The translations under genes and the position numbers were made by a program. This document shows positions 25,247 to 32,790 of a DNA stretch of 64,000 bases, piece after piece. Under the pieces are notes generated by a model. It was not told the DNA's origin, did no database searches, and was given only the letters and a program-made list of their open reading frames with translations. Source of the DNA: Actinoallomurus liliacearum (lineage in GTDB: Bacteria > Actinomycetota > Actinomycetes > Streptosporangiales > Streptosporangiaceae); the NCBI RefSeq assembly GCF_039542035.1, contig NZ_BAABHJ010000008.1, positions 806,001 to 870,000 of the forward strand, given 5' to 3'. Every line of letters starts with the position of its first letter. Within the stretch, counting starts at the first letter, position 1.

Positions 25247-25381
25247 ATGCCCGACCAGCTTGCGTGTGGCTGCATCGGCACGTGCAACGGCGACTGCGAC
25301 CGTGCCCTCCGCGAAATAATCGAGCAAGGACAACAGGCCCTGCGCGACGAGGCCGTCCGACGCGCGCTCTCGGACGACTGA
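25247..25381 (+). CDS. Small Cys-rich peptide (44 aa), unknown
   Basis: An ATG at 25247 preceded by GAGGAGAGG (25232-25240) opens a 44-codon frame ending TGA at 25381. The N-terminal segment ACGCIGTCNGDC has four Cys spaced C-x-C-x3-C-x3-C; a charged helix follows (REIIEQGQQALRDEAVRRAL). The Cys pattern suggests metal binding or disulfides. A canonical terminator lies 153 bases downstream. It is close to the lanthipeptide genes but has few Ser/Thr and is not an obvious precursor. No family is recognised; the strong ribosome site is the main support. Confidence 0.6.
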   Translation: MPDQLACGCIGTCNGDCDRALREIIEQGQQALRDEAVRRALSDD

Positions 25382-25534
25382 TCGACAGCACTGGCCGACT
25401 CGGGCCGGCCGAAGCGCGGCACCCTTCAGAAGCCAGCGGGCCTACCCGGGTTCCGCTCGTGTCACGCGGTGAGCCGGTGCTCAGTCGACCGGCATCAGCG
25501 GCGAAGGGATGACAACGTCAGGCCTTCGCCATCG
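25382..25534. other. Region with no gene between the small peptide and its terminator
   Basis: This is most likely 3' untranslated sequence. It contains a small inverted repeat (GGCGAAGG ... CCTTCGCC) near 25500-25530. No riboswitch or tRNA was recognised. Confidence 0.4.
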
Positions 25535-25568
25535 GAGGGTCCGGTCACCACGCCGGACCCTCTTTTCC
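25535..25568 (+). terminator. Canonical Rho-independent terminator
   Basis: GAGGGTCCGG (25535-25544) pairs with CCGGACCCTC (25553-25562), loop TCACCACG, followed by TTTTCCC. It ends transcription from the small peptide gene before the lanthipeptide locus. Confidence 0.85.
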
Positions 25569-25980
25569 CTTATCGCAGAATCCGCAATCAGACCTGTGTA
25601 GAGGCGCCTTCCCCGCCGTCCCGCCGACCGTACTGGCGCTCCGCTCGCGGCGTTCCCTGCGGGCCGCAACGCGGTGGGCTCGGGGAACACGGGCGAACGG
25701 AAGCGTTCCACGGCGAGTGCCAACGCACCGTTTTCCCAATTTTCGACGCATCAGAATCGGCGATTCGTGTTGAGCGTCGGCTTTTTATGAGATTCGCTGC
25801 TGCCCCAAAATAGCGAGCCGGAACGGATGTATCGAGCCCGATACTGAAACGTCACTGCCGAGGATGACTGCGGGTCCTTTAAGCCAGTTCGTGGTCCATT
25901 CTGCCGATGGCACGATGAGCCGGATTGGTGATCAGGCCAATTGGCATACTGCCACCCCGCCGACACGCCGGAGGCACCAC
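25569..25980. other. AT-richer leader region upstream of lanA
   Basis: About 410 bases without a convincing gene. The base composition is clearly lower in GC than the surroundings. It holds the inverted repeat at 25829-25844 and a weak -35-like TTGGTG (25925-25930) ahead of CATACT/TACTGC. An in-frame ATG at 25864 would add 39 residues unlike a leader peptide and is rejected as the lanA start. Confidence 0.5.
25829..25844. promoter_or_regulatory. Inverted repeat GTATCG-AGCC-CGATAC upstream of lanA
   Basis: A perfect 6+6 inverted repeat with a 4-base spacer, about 140 bases before the lanA start. It may be an operator. Confidence 0.4.
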
Positions 25981-26172
25981 ATGACCGTCAAGGATCTCCA
26001 ACTCGCCGAGCAGACCGTCGAGCAGTGGCGGACCGTCGCGTGCGCCGACAACCCCGCCGGCCCGCTCTACGCGTCCGGGACGTTCGCCGAGGCGGACCTC
26101 ATCGAGGCGGAGACGAGCTACACGGGCATCTGCAGCGCGTGCAGCGCCTCGCACACCCACCCCTGCTGCTGA
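25981..26172 (+). CDS. lanA: Putative class II lanthipeptide precursor (LanA)
   Basis: The ATG at 25981 has GGAGG 7 bases upstream. The 63-residue peptide has a helical acidic leader (KDLQLAEQTVEQWRTVACAD, then ADLIEAE) and a C-terminal region rich in Ser/Thr and Cys: TSYTGICSACSASHTHPCC, with Cys51, 54, 62, 63 and seven Ser/Thr. That pattern, with LanM starting 15 bases downstream, fits a lanthipeptide substrate. The leader has no clear double-Gly site; cleavage could be near Glu42-Ala43-Glu44. A Cys at 21 in the leader is unusual. I do not recognise a known family member. Confidence 0.75.
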   Translation: MTVKDLQLAEQTVEQWRTVACADNPAGPLYASGTFAEADLIEAETSYTGICSACSASHTHPCC

Positions 26173-26187
26173 GCCTCCCGGACGCGG

Positions 26188-29064
26188 GTGGTGAGCACCG
26201 ACACGAGCGCCGCCATCGGTGACCTCACCCGGTCGCTGAGCTGCCTGGTCGAGCCGGCTCTGGACGAACTGTGGAAGGAACTCGCAGCCGTCCCGGGCCT
26301 GGCCGAGTGCGAGCGGACGGCGATCCGGGAAGGAACGGCGGCCGCGCTCTATGAAACGGCGCACCGTAAGGTCGCCCGCGTCCTGATTCTGGAGCTCAAC
26401 GCCGCGCGGATCACCGGCCGGTTGACGGCCGGTGATCCCGCCGCGCGCTGGGCCGAATTCGCGGAGATGTCGTCGTCTCCGCACTACTGGGAGTCATTGA
26501 CCCGGCATTACCCGCCGCTGCTGTCCCGGATGCACACGGTGCTGTCCGGGCGGAGCGCCGCGGCGCTGGCGCTGGCCCGCCGGCTGGCCGCGGACCGGGA
26601 CGCGCCGGCGAGGCTGCTCGGCGCGGATCCCGGACCCTTGTCCCGGGTCGCCTTCGGCGCCGGGGACAGCCACCGGGCCGGCCAGACGGTCGCCGTCCTG
26701 GAGTTCGGCGCCGGCACGGTCGTCTACAAACCGCGGCCGGTGAACGTGGACGCCGTGCTCGGCGAAGTGCTGGCCGAGGTCTTCCGCGACGTCCCGGAGA
26801 AGGCGCGGATCCGGGTCCCCCGGGTGGTGCCCGGTGACGGGTACGGCTGGGCCGAGTTCGTGACCCACCGCTACTGCGCGGACGCCGGGGAGCTGTCCGA
26901 CTTCTACCGCGGCATCGGGCACTGGCTGGGCGTGATGCGGCTGCTCGGTGGCAGCGACCTGCACGCTGAGAACATGATCGCCTGCGGACCCGTGCCGGTC
27001 GTGGTGGACTGCGAGACGCTGTTCACGCCGGTGCACCCGATTCCTCCGTCCGGGCTCGGGCTGGCGCCCGACCGGGCACGCGCGCTGGTCGGCGCGACCG
27101 TACTGCGGACCGGGATGCTGCCCAACCGGGGGACGGCTCTGGGCTGGCGGGGCGTGGACGCCTCCGCGGCGGGATCGCTGCCCGGCGAGCAGCCGCTCAC
27201 CGAGTTGCCGGTCATCGTCGACGCGGGCAGCGACCAGGCCCGGATCGGGACCCGGCCGGTCGAGCCGGCGATCGGCGCGAGCCACCCCAGCCCCGAACCG
27301 GTGCTGGCCGACCACTGGGAACGCGTCCTCGACGGCTTCGCCGAGGCGACGGAGGCGTTGCGGTCGCTCGACCGGACCGGCGCCCTGGAACCACTGCTCA
27401 CCCGGTTCGCCGACTGCCCCATCCGCGTGGTCCTGCGCTCCACCGAGGCCTACACCGAACTCGCGCGGATGCTGTGGCATCCGGTGTCACTGCACGACCC
27501 CGGCCCCGCCACGGACCGCGCCGCCGACCTGCTGACCGCGATGGCCGAGCACGTTCCCGGTGCGCCCGGCGACCCGAAGGTCGTCGCGGCGGAGGTCGCC
27601 GACCTGCTCGACGGCGACGTCCCGTTCTTCGCCACCACTCCCCGCCGCGGGCGGTTGGACGGCCCGCGCGGCACGTCGTACCTGCCCGAACAGGACCTCG
27701 TGACGGCCGCGTTGCACCGGTGGCGTACGGCCGACCTCCGGCTGGACACCCAGGTCATCCGGGCCACGCTGGTCAGCGCGTACCTCAACGACGGCTGGCT
27801 GCCGGGCGATCGGCGGATGCGGGCGGATCGGCCGCGCCGCGACGACCTGGACCGCAGGCGGCGCCGGATCGCCGCCGCGCTGATCCGCGAACTCCGCGAC
27901 GCCGCGCTCCGCGCCGATGACGGCACCGTCACGTGGATCGCGCCGGTGCTCGGCCCGGCCGGCTGGGCCGTGCAACCGCTGGGACCGGACACCTACGGTG
28001 GCCTGTCCGGAGTGGCCGTCCTGCTCGCCGCGTACCGCCGGGAGAGCGCCGCCGGCCGGGCGGACGACGTCGACGGCATGGCCGGGCTGCTCGACGACGT
28101 GGTGCGCACCGTACGCGCGGCGGAGGACAAGGACGCCGCCGTACGCCGGGCGGAGACCCGGTTGCGCCCACCGCCGCCCGGCGGGTACATCGGGCTCGGG
28201 TCGCAGATCTGGGCGTGGCTGACGCTGCACTCCTGGGAGGCGGCCGGCCCGGACGGCCTGGACCGCGCCCGCGCGCTCGCCGCGGTGCTGCCCGAGGCCG
28301 TCGCGGCCGACGACAAGTTCGACCTGCTGATCGGGATGGCCGGGGCGGTCGTGCCGCTGCTCCGACTCGCCGCCGTGACCGGCGAGGAGCGCTGGACACG
28401 CCAGGCCGTCGTCATCGGCGATCGGCTCATCGCCGGCGCCCGGCGCATGGCGGGGACCCTGTACTGGCCCTCGCAGCGTTGGCCCGGCGGCATCGGCGGC
28501 TTCGCCCACGGCGTGACCGGCATCGGGTGGGCGCTGGCGCGGCTCGCCCTGGCGACCGGCGACACGCGGTTCGCCGACGCCGCACGGGCGGCGTTCTCCT
28601 TCGAGGAGACGCTCTACGACCCGGCCGCCGGCGGCTGGGTCGACCTGCGCGACCCGGACGAGGACGTGTTCTCGGCCGCCTGGTGCCACGGCGCCGTCGG
28701 CATCGGAATCGCCGCCGCCGACCTGGCGCGGCGCGGCTGGGACGGCGCGGACGTCATCGTAGGGCGGGCGGCCGGCCTCTCCGCCCGGCGCGGGTTCGAC
28801 TGGAACCACACCCTGTGCCACGGTGACCTGGGCTGCTGGGAACTGTTCGACGACGCCCTGGCACTCGGCCGTGCCCCGGCCGAGCTGGACCGGCACGGGC
28901 TCGACGCGCGGATCATCACCAGCCTGGAGGACAACGGACCGGCCAGCGGACTGGCCCGGGACGCGTACTCCCCGGGCCTGCTCGCCGGCCTGGGCGGCAT
29001 GGCCTACCAGTTGCTACGACTGCACCCCGACAGCGACCTACCGTCGGTCTTGAAGCCGGACTGA
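26188..29064 (+). CDS. lanM: Class II lanthionine synthetase LanM
   Basis: LanM phosphorylates and eliminates water from Ser/Thr in the precursor, then closes (methyl)lanthionine rings with Cys. The 958-residue protein has the dehydratase (DUF4135) domain in the N-terminal two thirds, with kinase-like motifs TVVYKPRPVNVD, GGSDLHAENMIA and VVVDCETLF. The LanC-like cyclase domain starts near GLSGVAVLLAAY and keeps the zinc ligands (SAAWCHGAVGIG; TLCHGDLGCWE). The start is GTG 26188 or 26191 with a weak GGA site; the frame begins 15 bases after the lanA stop, so they form an operon. The last 27 bases overlap the end of the convergent sulfotransferase. No transporter or protease gene follows. Confidence 0.93.
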   Translation: MVSTDTSAAIGDLTRSLSCLVEPALDELWKELAAVPGLAECERTAIREGTAAALYETAHRKVARVLILELNAARITGRLTAGDPAARWAEFAEMSSSPHYWESLTRHYPPLLSRMHTVLSGRSAAALALARRLAADRDAPARLLGADPGPLSRVAFGAGDSHRAGQTVAVLEFGAGTVVYKPRPVNVDAVLGEVLAEVFRDVPEKARIRVPRVVPGDGYGWAEFVTHRYCADAGELSDFYRGIGHWLGVMRLLGGSDLHAENMIACGPVPVVVDCETLFTPVHPIPPSGLGLAPDRARALVGATVLRTGMLPNRGTALGWRGVDASAAGSLPGEQPLTELPVIVDAGSDQARIGTRPVEPAIGASHPSPEPVLADHWERVLDGFAEATEALRSLDRTGALEPLLTRFADCPIRVVLRSTEAYTELARMLWHPVSLHDPGPATDRAADLLTAMAEHVPGAPGDPKVVAAEVADLLDGDVPFFATTPRRGRLDGPRGTSYLPEQDLVTAALHRWRTADLRLDTQVIRATLVSAYLNDGWLPGDRRMRADRPRRDDLDRRRRRIAAALIRELRDAALRADDGTVTWIAPVLGPAGWAVQPLGPDTYGGLSGVAVLLAAYRRESAAGRADDVDGMAGLLDDVVRTVRAAEDKDAAVRRAETRLRPPPPGGYIGLGSQIWAWLTLHSWEAAGPDGLDRARALAAVLPEAVAADDKFDLLIGMAGAVVPLLRLAAVTGEERWTRQAVVIGDRLIAGARRMAGTLYWPSQRWPGGIGGFAHGVTGIGWALARLALATGDTRFADAARAAFSFEETLYDPAAGGWVDLRDPDEDVFSAAWCHGAVGIGIAAADLARRGWDGADVIVGRAAGLSARRGFDWNHTLCHGDLGCWELFDDALALGRAPAELDRHGLDARIITSLEDNGPASGLARDAYSPGLLAGLGGMAYQLLRLHPDSDLPSVLKPD

Positions 29065-29967
29065 CCCTGAACCACCGGGCGCGTGGAGCCAGGCGACGAG
29101 GTCCGGCGCCGCCAGCGACGCCACGCGGGCGCGATAGGCGGCGAGCTCCTCCCCGGTGAGGATCTCCTCGGCGGCGCCTGGCCGTCCACGCCGGAAGAAC
29201 GACGTGCCGCTCTTGATGATCCCGCCACCGGGGACGTACCGATCGGCGCCGCCCCGCATCCGCTCGAAGGTCGCCGCCCGCACCAGCGTCGGCCAAGCGG
29301 ATTCGGGCACCGCGATCCCCAGCCGATCCGCGAGCCCGCGCATCTGACCTTCCAGGTCGCGGCACAGGTCCTCATAGCGGATCAGCAGCACGTTGCCGTC
29401 GCCGCGCCTGGCCCAGGCACCGCCCAGGTGCCGCATGACGCCGGGCAACGAATCCGGGTTCGTACGCGGGTCCGCGTCATGGGAGATCCAGTCGAGCAGC
29501 CAATCCCGGAGCGTCTTGCGCGCCGCCGACGGCTCGGTGGGCAGGTCGTTGCCGGTCAGTTCCCGCATCCGGCCGATGTCGATGTTCGTGGTGTGGTGGT
29601 ACAGCGACACCGCCAGGTCGAGCGGCTGTCTGGCCGTCACGATGTACGTGACACGGCGATCGACCGGCAGAGCGTCCAGCGGCATATGCGTCTTGATGAA
29701 CCGGCGGTGCCGCTGCCGCGCGAGCAGCGCGTACACCTCGTCACGCGGCATCGTCAGATGATCGAGCCACGGCGACAGGCGGCCCAGTGGGGCGGGCAGG
29801 TCCGGCGTCTGAAAGATCAGCAAGGCACAGATCATCTGCGTCCAGGTCGTGCCGCTCCTGGGCCGCGTGCTGATCACGATGTCGCCGTCCCGAAACGGAA
29901 ACCCGTCCCAACGGCCGCTGTCGGCATCAAACGACCGATGCCGAAACGGCCCCGACGCCCCGCCCAC
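29038..29967 (-). CDS. PAPS-dependent sulfotransferase
   Basis: The 309-residue Sulfotransfer_1 protein has the 5'-phosphosulfate loop TRPRSGTTWTQMI (usual P-K-S-G-T-T-W becomes P-R-S-G-T-T-W), the 3'-phosphate motif RQPLDLAVSLYHH, and a C-terminal FRRGRPGAAEE loop. It would move a sulfo group from PAPS to a hydroxyl or amine. The GTG at 29967 is six bases after the stop of a short DUF397 frame on the same strand. Its 3' end overlaps lanM by 27 bases tail-to-tail. Tailoring of the lanthipeptide is possible but only inferred from position. Confidence 0.88.
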   Translation of the reverse strand: MGGASGPFRHRSFDADSGRWDGFPFRDGDIVISTRPRSGTTWTQMICALLIFQTPDLPAPLGRLSPWLDHLTMPRDEVYALLARQRHRRFIKTHMPLDALPVDRRVTYIVTARQPLDLAVSLYHHTTNIDIGRMRELTGNDLPTEPSAARKTLRDWLLDWISHDADPRTNPDSLPGVMRHLGGAWARRGDGNVLLIRYEDLCRDLEGQMRGLADRLGIAVPESAWPTLVRAATFERMRGGADRYVPGGGIIKSGTSFFRRGRPGAAEEILTGEELAAYRARVASLAAPDLVAWLHAPGGSGSVRLQDRR

Positions 29968-29973
29968 AGATTC

Positions 29974-30075
29974 TCAGCCGCGCCGGTCGGCGACGGTCCC
30001 GAGGACAGTCACCTCGACGCAGTCGGATTGAGTGCTGGTGCCACCGCTGTAGCTGGACTTCCGCCAGATGGTCAT
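29974..30075 (-). CDS. Short DUF397-domain protein (33 aa, shorter than usual)
   Basis: The ATG at 30075 starts TIWRKSSYSGGTSTQSDCVE, the classic DUF397 head (W-x-K-S-S-x-S...C-V-E-V). The normal domain of about 60 residues continues with a GxVAVRDSK segment, but here the frame ends after VTVLGTVADRRG. Its ATG overlaps the TGA of the upstream XRE remnant (ATGA-type junction). DUF397 proteins pair with XRE/DUF5753 regulators; this one is probably non-functional or minimal. Confidence 0.65.
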   Translation of the reverse strand: MTIWRKSSYSGGTSTQSDCVEVTVLGTVADRRG

Positions 30076-30190
30076 GAGACTCGCTCCATCGCTTCGACGA
30101 TCAGGCCCGACAAGGCACCTTGGGCAACGCGACATCGCCGATAAGATCGAACCACACGTGGTAGGAATCTGTCCCAGCCGCCGCCGGTGC
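30072..30190 (-). pseudogene. Remnant of XRE/DUF5753 regulator (C-terminal end, frameshifted)
   Basis: One frame encodes SYHVWFDLIGDVALPK and then stops; the next frame continues GALSGLIVEAMERVS. The intact regulator at 32787-33596 ends FRVWFDLVGDVALPK, then DASFDLLVEAMGRFS. So a frameshift lies just after ALPK and the rest of the gene is missing upstream. Confidence 0.75.
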
Positions 30191-30350
30191 GCAAGCCACG
30201 AAATGCGGGCGTGCGGGACGCTCGGCCAACGTGGCTCGACGGGTCCGTTTTACGGCGACTCGCTGCCCTTGAAGATCCCCCAAGGGCACCTTCACCGAGC
30301 ATTCGGCCCGCGCCGCCCGAGAGCGCCCTGCGGCTGCGGCCGGTAACGCG
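30191..30350. other. Degenerate region, no gene recognised
   Basis: Short gap between the XRE remnant and the ADP-ribosylglycohydrolase. The segment near 30287 (TTCACCGAGCATTCGGCCC) resembles 32574 (TTCACCGAGCGTTCCGTCC), which suggests common remnants of a duplicated unit. Confidence 0.35.
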
Positions 30351-31361
30351 TCACTCGTCCCAGGCGGCGCCGAGGGCCAGCAGACGATCGCGGTACTCGA
30401 TGTCACGCGCCCATTCACCGGGCCAGGCGTCCGCGCCGTGGTACGCGCCGGCGAAGGCCCCCGCCAGAGCGGCGATGGAGTCGGAGTCGCCGGAGGAGTA
30501 CGCCGCCCGCCGGACGACCGCCTGCGGCTCCTCAGGCAGCATGAGGAAGCAGTACAGGCCGGTGGCGAACGCCTCCTCGGCGATCCAGCCCTCCCCGGTG
30601 GCCAGGCACGGGTCCGCCTCCGGGTCCGCGGCGGCCAGCGCGGTCTCCAGCCGGTCGAGCACGGCCAGGCACTCATTCCAGCCCCGGGCGATGAAGGACT
30701 CCCGGTCAGGGTCGTGCGCGTACTCGGCCAGGTCCCCGAGCCAGTCGGCGCGATAGACGGTACGGGAGCGCAGGGCGTGATCGCGCAGCGCGGACAGCAG
30801 TTCGGCGGGGTCGGCGCCCTCGGCCAGCAGCCAGATCGCGTACGCGGTCAGATCACTGGCCGCCAGCGCCGTCGGGTGGCCGTGCGTGAGGGCGGACTGC
30901 AACTGAGCGGCACCCGAACGCCGCCGGTCGTCCAGCCCCGGAATGAGCCCGACCGGCGCGACCCGCATGTTCGCTCCGCAGCCCTTGGAACTCACCTGGC
31001 TCGCCGCCTGCCAGACGCCGTCATGGCTCAGCGCCTCACACGCCTGGAGGCAGGTCATCCCCAGTGCACGATTGTTCTCCGGCGATCGAGACCACTCGAC
31101 GAAGCGCGTACGGACCGGTGGTTCCATCCGCTCCGCCGTCAGCGAACCGGCCGCGAGGGCTTCGACCAGCCCTTCGCCCAACGCCAACGTCATCTGCGTG
31201 TCATCGGTGACGTACGCCCGCCCGGAGGCCACGGGCAACGGCATGGTCCGCCAGGGCCCGCACTTGGCGGCGATCTGCGCCATATCGTTGAACTCCGTCG
31301 GGAACCCCATGGCATCCCCGATCGCCAACCCCAGCAAAGCCCCCGTCGCCGCCCGCTTCAC
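30351..31361 (-). CDS. ADP-ribosylglycohydrolase family protein (DraG-like)
   Basis: This 336-residue enzyme removes ADP-ribose from a protein or nucleic acid residue using two metal ions. The metal motifs are YVTDDTQMTLALGEGL and the C-terminal YSSGDSDSIAALAGAFAGAY; the N-terminus GALLGLAIGDAMGFPTEF is also typical. GTG at 31361 is preferred (GGAGGG about 10 bases upstream); an in-frame start at 31394 is less likely. No ADP-ribosyltransferase partner is adjacent, so the target is unknown. Confidence 0.9.
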   Translation of the reverse strand: MKRAATGALLGLAIGDAMGFPTEFNDMAQIAAKCGPWRTMPLPVASGRAYVTDDTQMTLALGEGLVEALAAGSLTAERMEPPVRTRFVEWSRSPENNRALGMTCLQACEALSHDGVWQAASQVSSKGCGANMRVAPVGLIPGLDDRRRSGAAQLQSALTHGHPTALAASDLTAYAIWLLAEGADPAELLSALRDHALRSRTVYRADWLGDLAEYAHDPDRESFIARGWNECLAVLDRLETALAAADPEADPCLATGEGWIAEEAFATGLYCFLMLPEEPQAVVRRAAYSSGDSDSIAALAGAFAGAYHGADAWPGEWARDIEYRDRLLALGAAWDE

Positions 31362-31514
31362 GCCGCCCGTCCCTCCTCGCGTACCAGCGGGCAAGCTTCG
31401 CCCACCGACGAGAACAGATCAACCGCAGCGATCACCCCGTCGTTCCTACGAGCAGGTCCGACAAAGGGTTCGTGGGCAACGCGACGCCACCGATCGAACC
31501 ACCCGGCCATCGGG

Positions 31515-32321
31515 TCAGGCCGGCGTGAGGAACTCGTCGATCAGCCGGTTGATCTGTTCTGGATTCTCGAGGGCGGCGAGGTGGGCGACCTCGTCCAAGG
31601 CCAGGAACGTGGATCCGGGGATCGCGTCGGCCATGGCGCGGGTCTCCGCGACGGGGAAGGTCCCGTCCTCTTTCCCGGCGATGACCAGGACCGGGATTTC
31701 GATCGTGTTGAGCAGACCGAGTTGGTCCGGGCGGGCCGGTACGACGCTCTTGACCGCCCAGGAGGCCGAACGAATGTCGACGCGCTCCAGTGCTTCACGA
31801 ACGGTTGCCACGACCGCGGGTCGGGTGCGGAGTGTGGTGGGGCCGAGGAAGGCCTTGACGGCCGACCGGGTCACCGGCGGTCGGATGCCGCCCAGCGTCT
31901 TGGCCATGCGGAGCAAAAGGGCGAACTCCGCCTTCTGCCGCCGGCCGGCCGCCGAGCCGGTGCAGTTCATCAGGACGGCGCTGCCGATCCGATCGGGGTG
32001 GCGCGCGGCGAAGGTGCCACCGATCATCCCGCCCCAGGAGTTACCGACGAAGTGCGTGGTGGTGATCTGGAGATGGTCGAGGATCTGAGTGATACAGCGG
32101 ACGTTGTCCTCGAAGCTGAACATCGAGGTGAGCGGCTCGCTACGGCCGTGGCCCGGCGGATCGACCAGGATCACCCGGTACCGGTCGGCGAAGTGGGTCG
32201 CCTGGGCCGCCCACATATCGCCGGTCATGAGCAGACTCGGCCAGAACATCATCGCCGGGCCCTCACCGCCGACCCGCACATGGATCCGGCCGAGCACGGT
32301 CGGGACCTCATGATCGATCAT
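31515..32321 (-). CDS. Alpha/beta hydrolase
   Basis: From the ATG at 32321 the product has 268 residues with the alpha/beta hydrolase core: oxyanion region near MFWPSLLMTGDMWAAQ, the VDPPGHGRS strand, nucleophile elbow FVGNSWGGMIGG (Ser), acid loop VIAGKEDGTFP (Asp) and His in EVAHLAALENPEQ. A GTG at 32339 is an alternative start. The inverted repeat TGAACCG-AATG-CGGTTCA (32366-32383) just upstream could be an operator. Substrate unknown. Confidence 0.85.
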   Translation of the reverse strand: MIDHEVPTVLGRIHVRVGGEGPAMMFWPSLLMTGDMWAAQATHFADRYRVILVDPPGHGRSEPLTSMFSFEDNVRCITQILDHLQITTTHFVGNSWGGMIGGTFAARHPDRIGSAVLMNCTGSAAGRRQKAEFALLLRMAKTLGGIRPPVTRSAVKAFLGPTTLRTRPAVVATVREALERVDIRSASWAVKSVVPARPDQLGLLNTIEIPVLVIAGKEDGTFPVAETRAMADAIPGSTFLALDEVAHLAALENPEQINRLIDEFLTPA

Positions 32322-32365
32322 GCCAACGCCCACCTTCACGGAAGCAGCCCCACCAACGACACCAT

Positions 32366-32383
32366 TGAACCGAATGCGGTTCA
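32366..32383. promoter_or_regulatory. Inverted repeat upstream of the hydrolase
   Basis: TGAACCG (32366-32372) and CGGTTCA (32377-32383) with a 4-base spacer lie 27-45 bases upstream of the hydrolase start. It looks like a small repressor operator. Confidence 0.4.
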
Positions 32384-32658
32384 GCTCCCGTCAGCCGCCA
32401 CTGCCGCCAGACCTAGCTCATCCTCTCGAGCCGAAGCCCGCCCGCGGCGGAGTGGAGCGTTCCCGAACGCCCCGCCCGGCCATCTGCGGACGGTCAGCGC
32501 GCACAAGTCTCGGCGACCACGGCCGAACGTGCCCGCTTCAACCCCATTGGCCGCCTTTGGCGGGCCCGGTCGGGCCCTTTCACCGAGCGTTCCGTCCGCA
32601 CCAGGATGCCCAGCGGTGGACTGAAGCGCTCCAGCCAGCTACGCAGCAGCCGATTCCA
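32384..32658. other. Non-coding gap, possible remnant
   Basis: No ORF with coding character was found. A TTCACCGAGC motif near 32574 matches a motif at 30287. Confidence 0.35.
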
Positions 32659-32790
32659 TTACTGCCGAGGATTTCGGTCGCTCCCACGACCGAAATCCTC
32701 GGCAGAGACCAGGAAGATCCGAGCCACCTCGACGCAGTCGGATTGAACGCTGGTACTACCGCTGTAGCTGGACTTCCGCCAGGTGCTCAT
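32659..32790 (-). CDS. DUF397-domain protein, C-terminal part replaced by a palindromic element
   Basis: The ATG at 32790 overlaps the XRE stop by four bases (ATGA). The product starts STWRKSSYSGSTSVQSDCVE, the DUF397 head, then IFLV and ends in SAEDFGRGSDRNPRQ, which is encoded by the palindrome at 32663-32704. The usual VAVRDSK half is lost. It is still an open frame of 43 residues. DUF397 proteins are small partners of XRE/DUF5753 regulators. Confidence 0.65.
   Translation of the reverse strand: MSTWRKSSYSGSTSVQSDCVEVARIFLVSAEDFGRGSDRNPRQ
32663..32704. repeat. Palindromic element, copy 1 (18-bp stem)
   Basis: TGCCGAGGATTTCGGTCG (32663-32680) pairs with CGACCGAAATCCTCGGCA (32687-32704), loop CTCCCA. 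An almost identical hairpin lies at 38610-38649. It sits at the point where the DUF397 coding similarity stops. Confidence 0.85.

Noticed and set aside
25382..25562. tRNA or riboswitch in the gap after the small peptide
   Set aside because: No cloverleaf or GGTTCGAATCC arm and no known aptamer pattern; only small hairpins.
26494..27480. Minus-strand open frame inside lanM
   Set aside because: No domain or ribosome site; it mirrors the lanM codon pattern.
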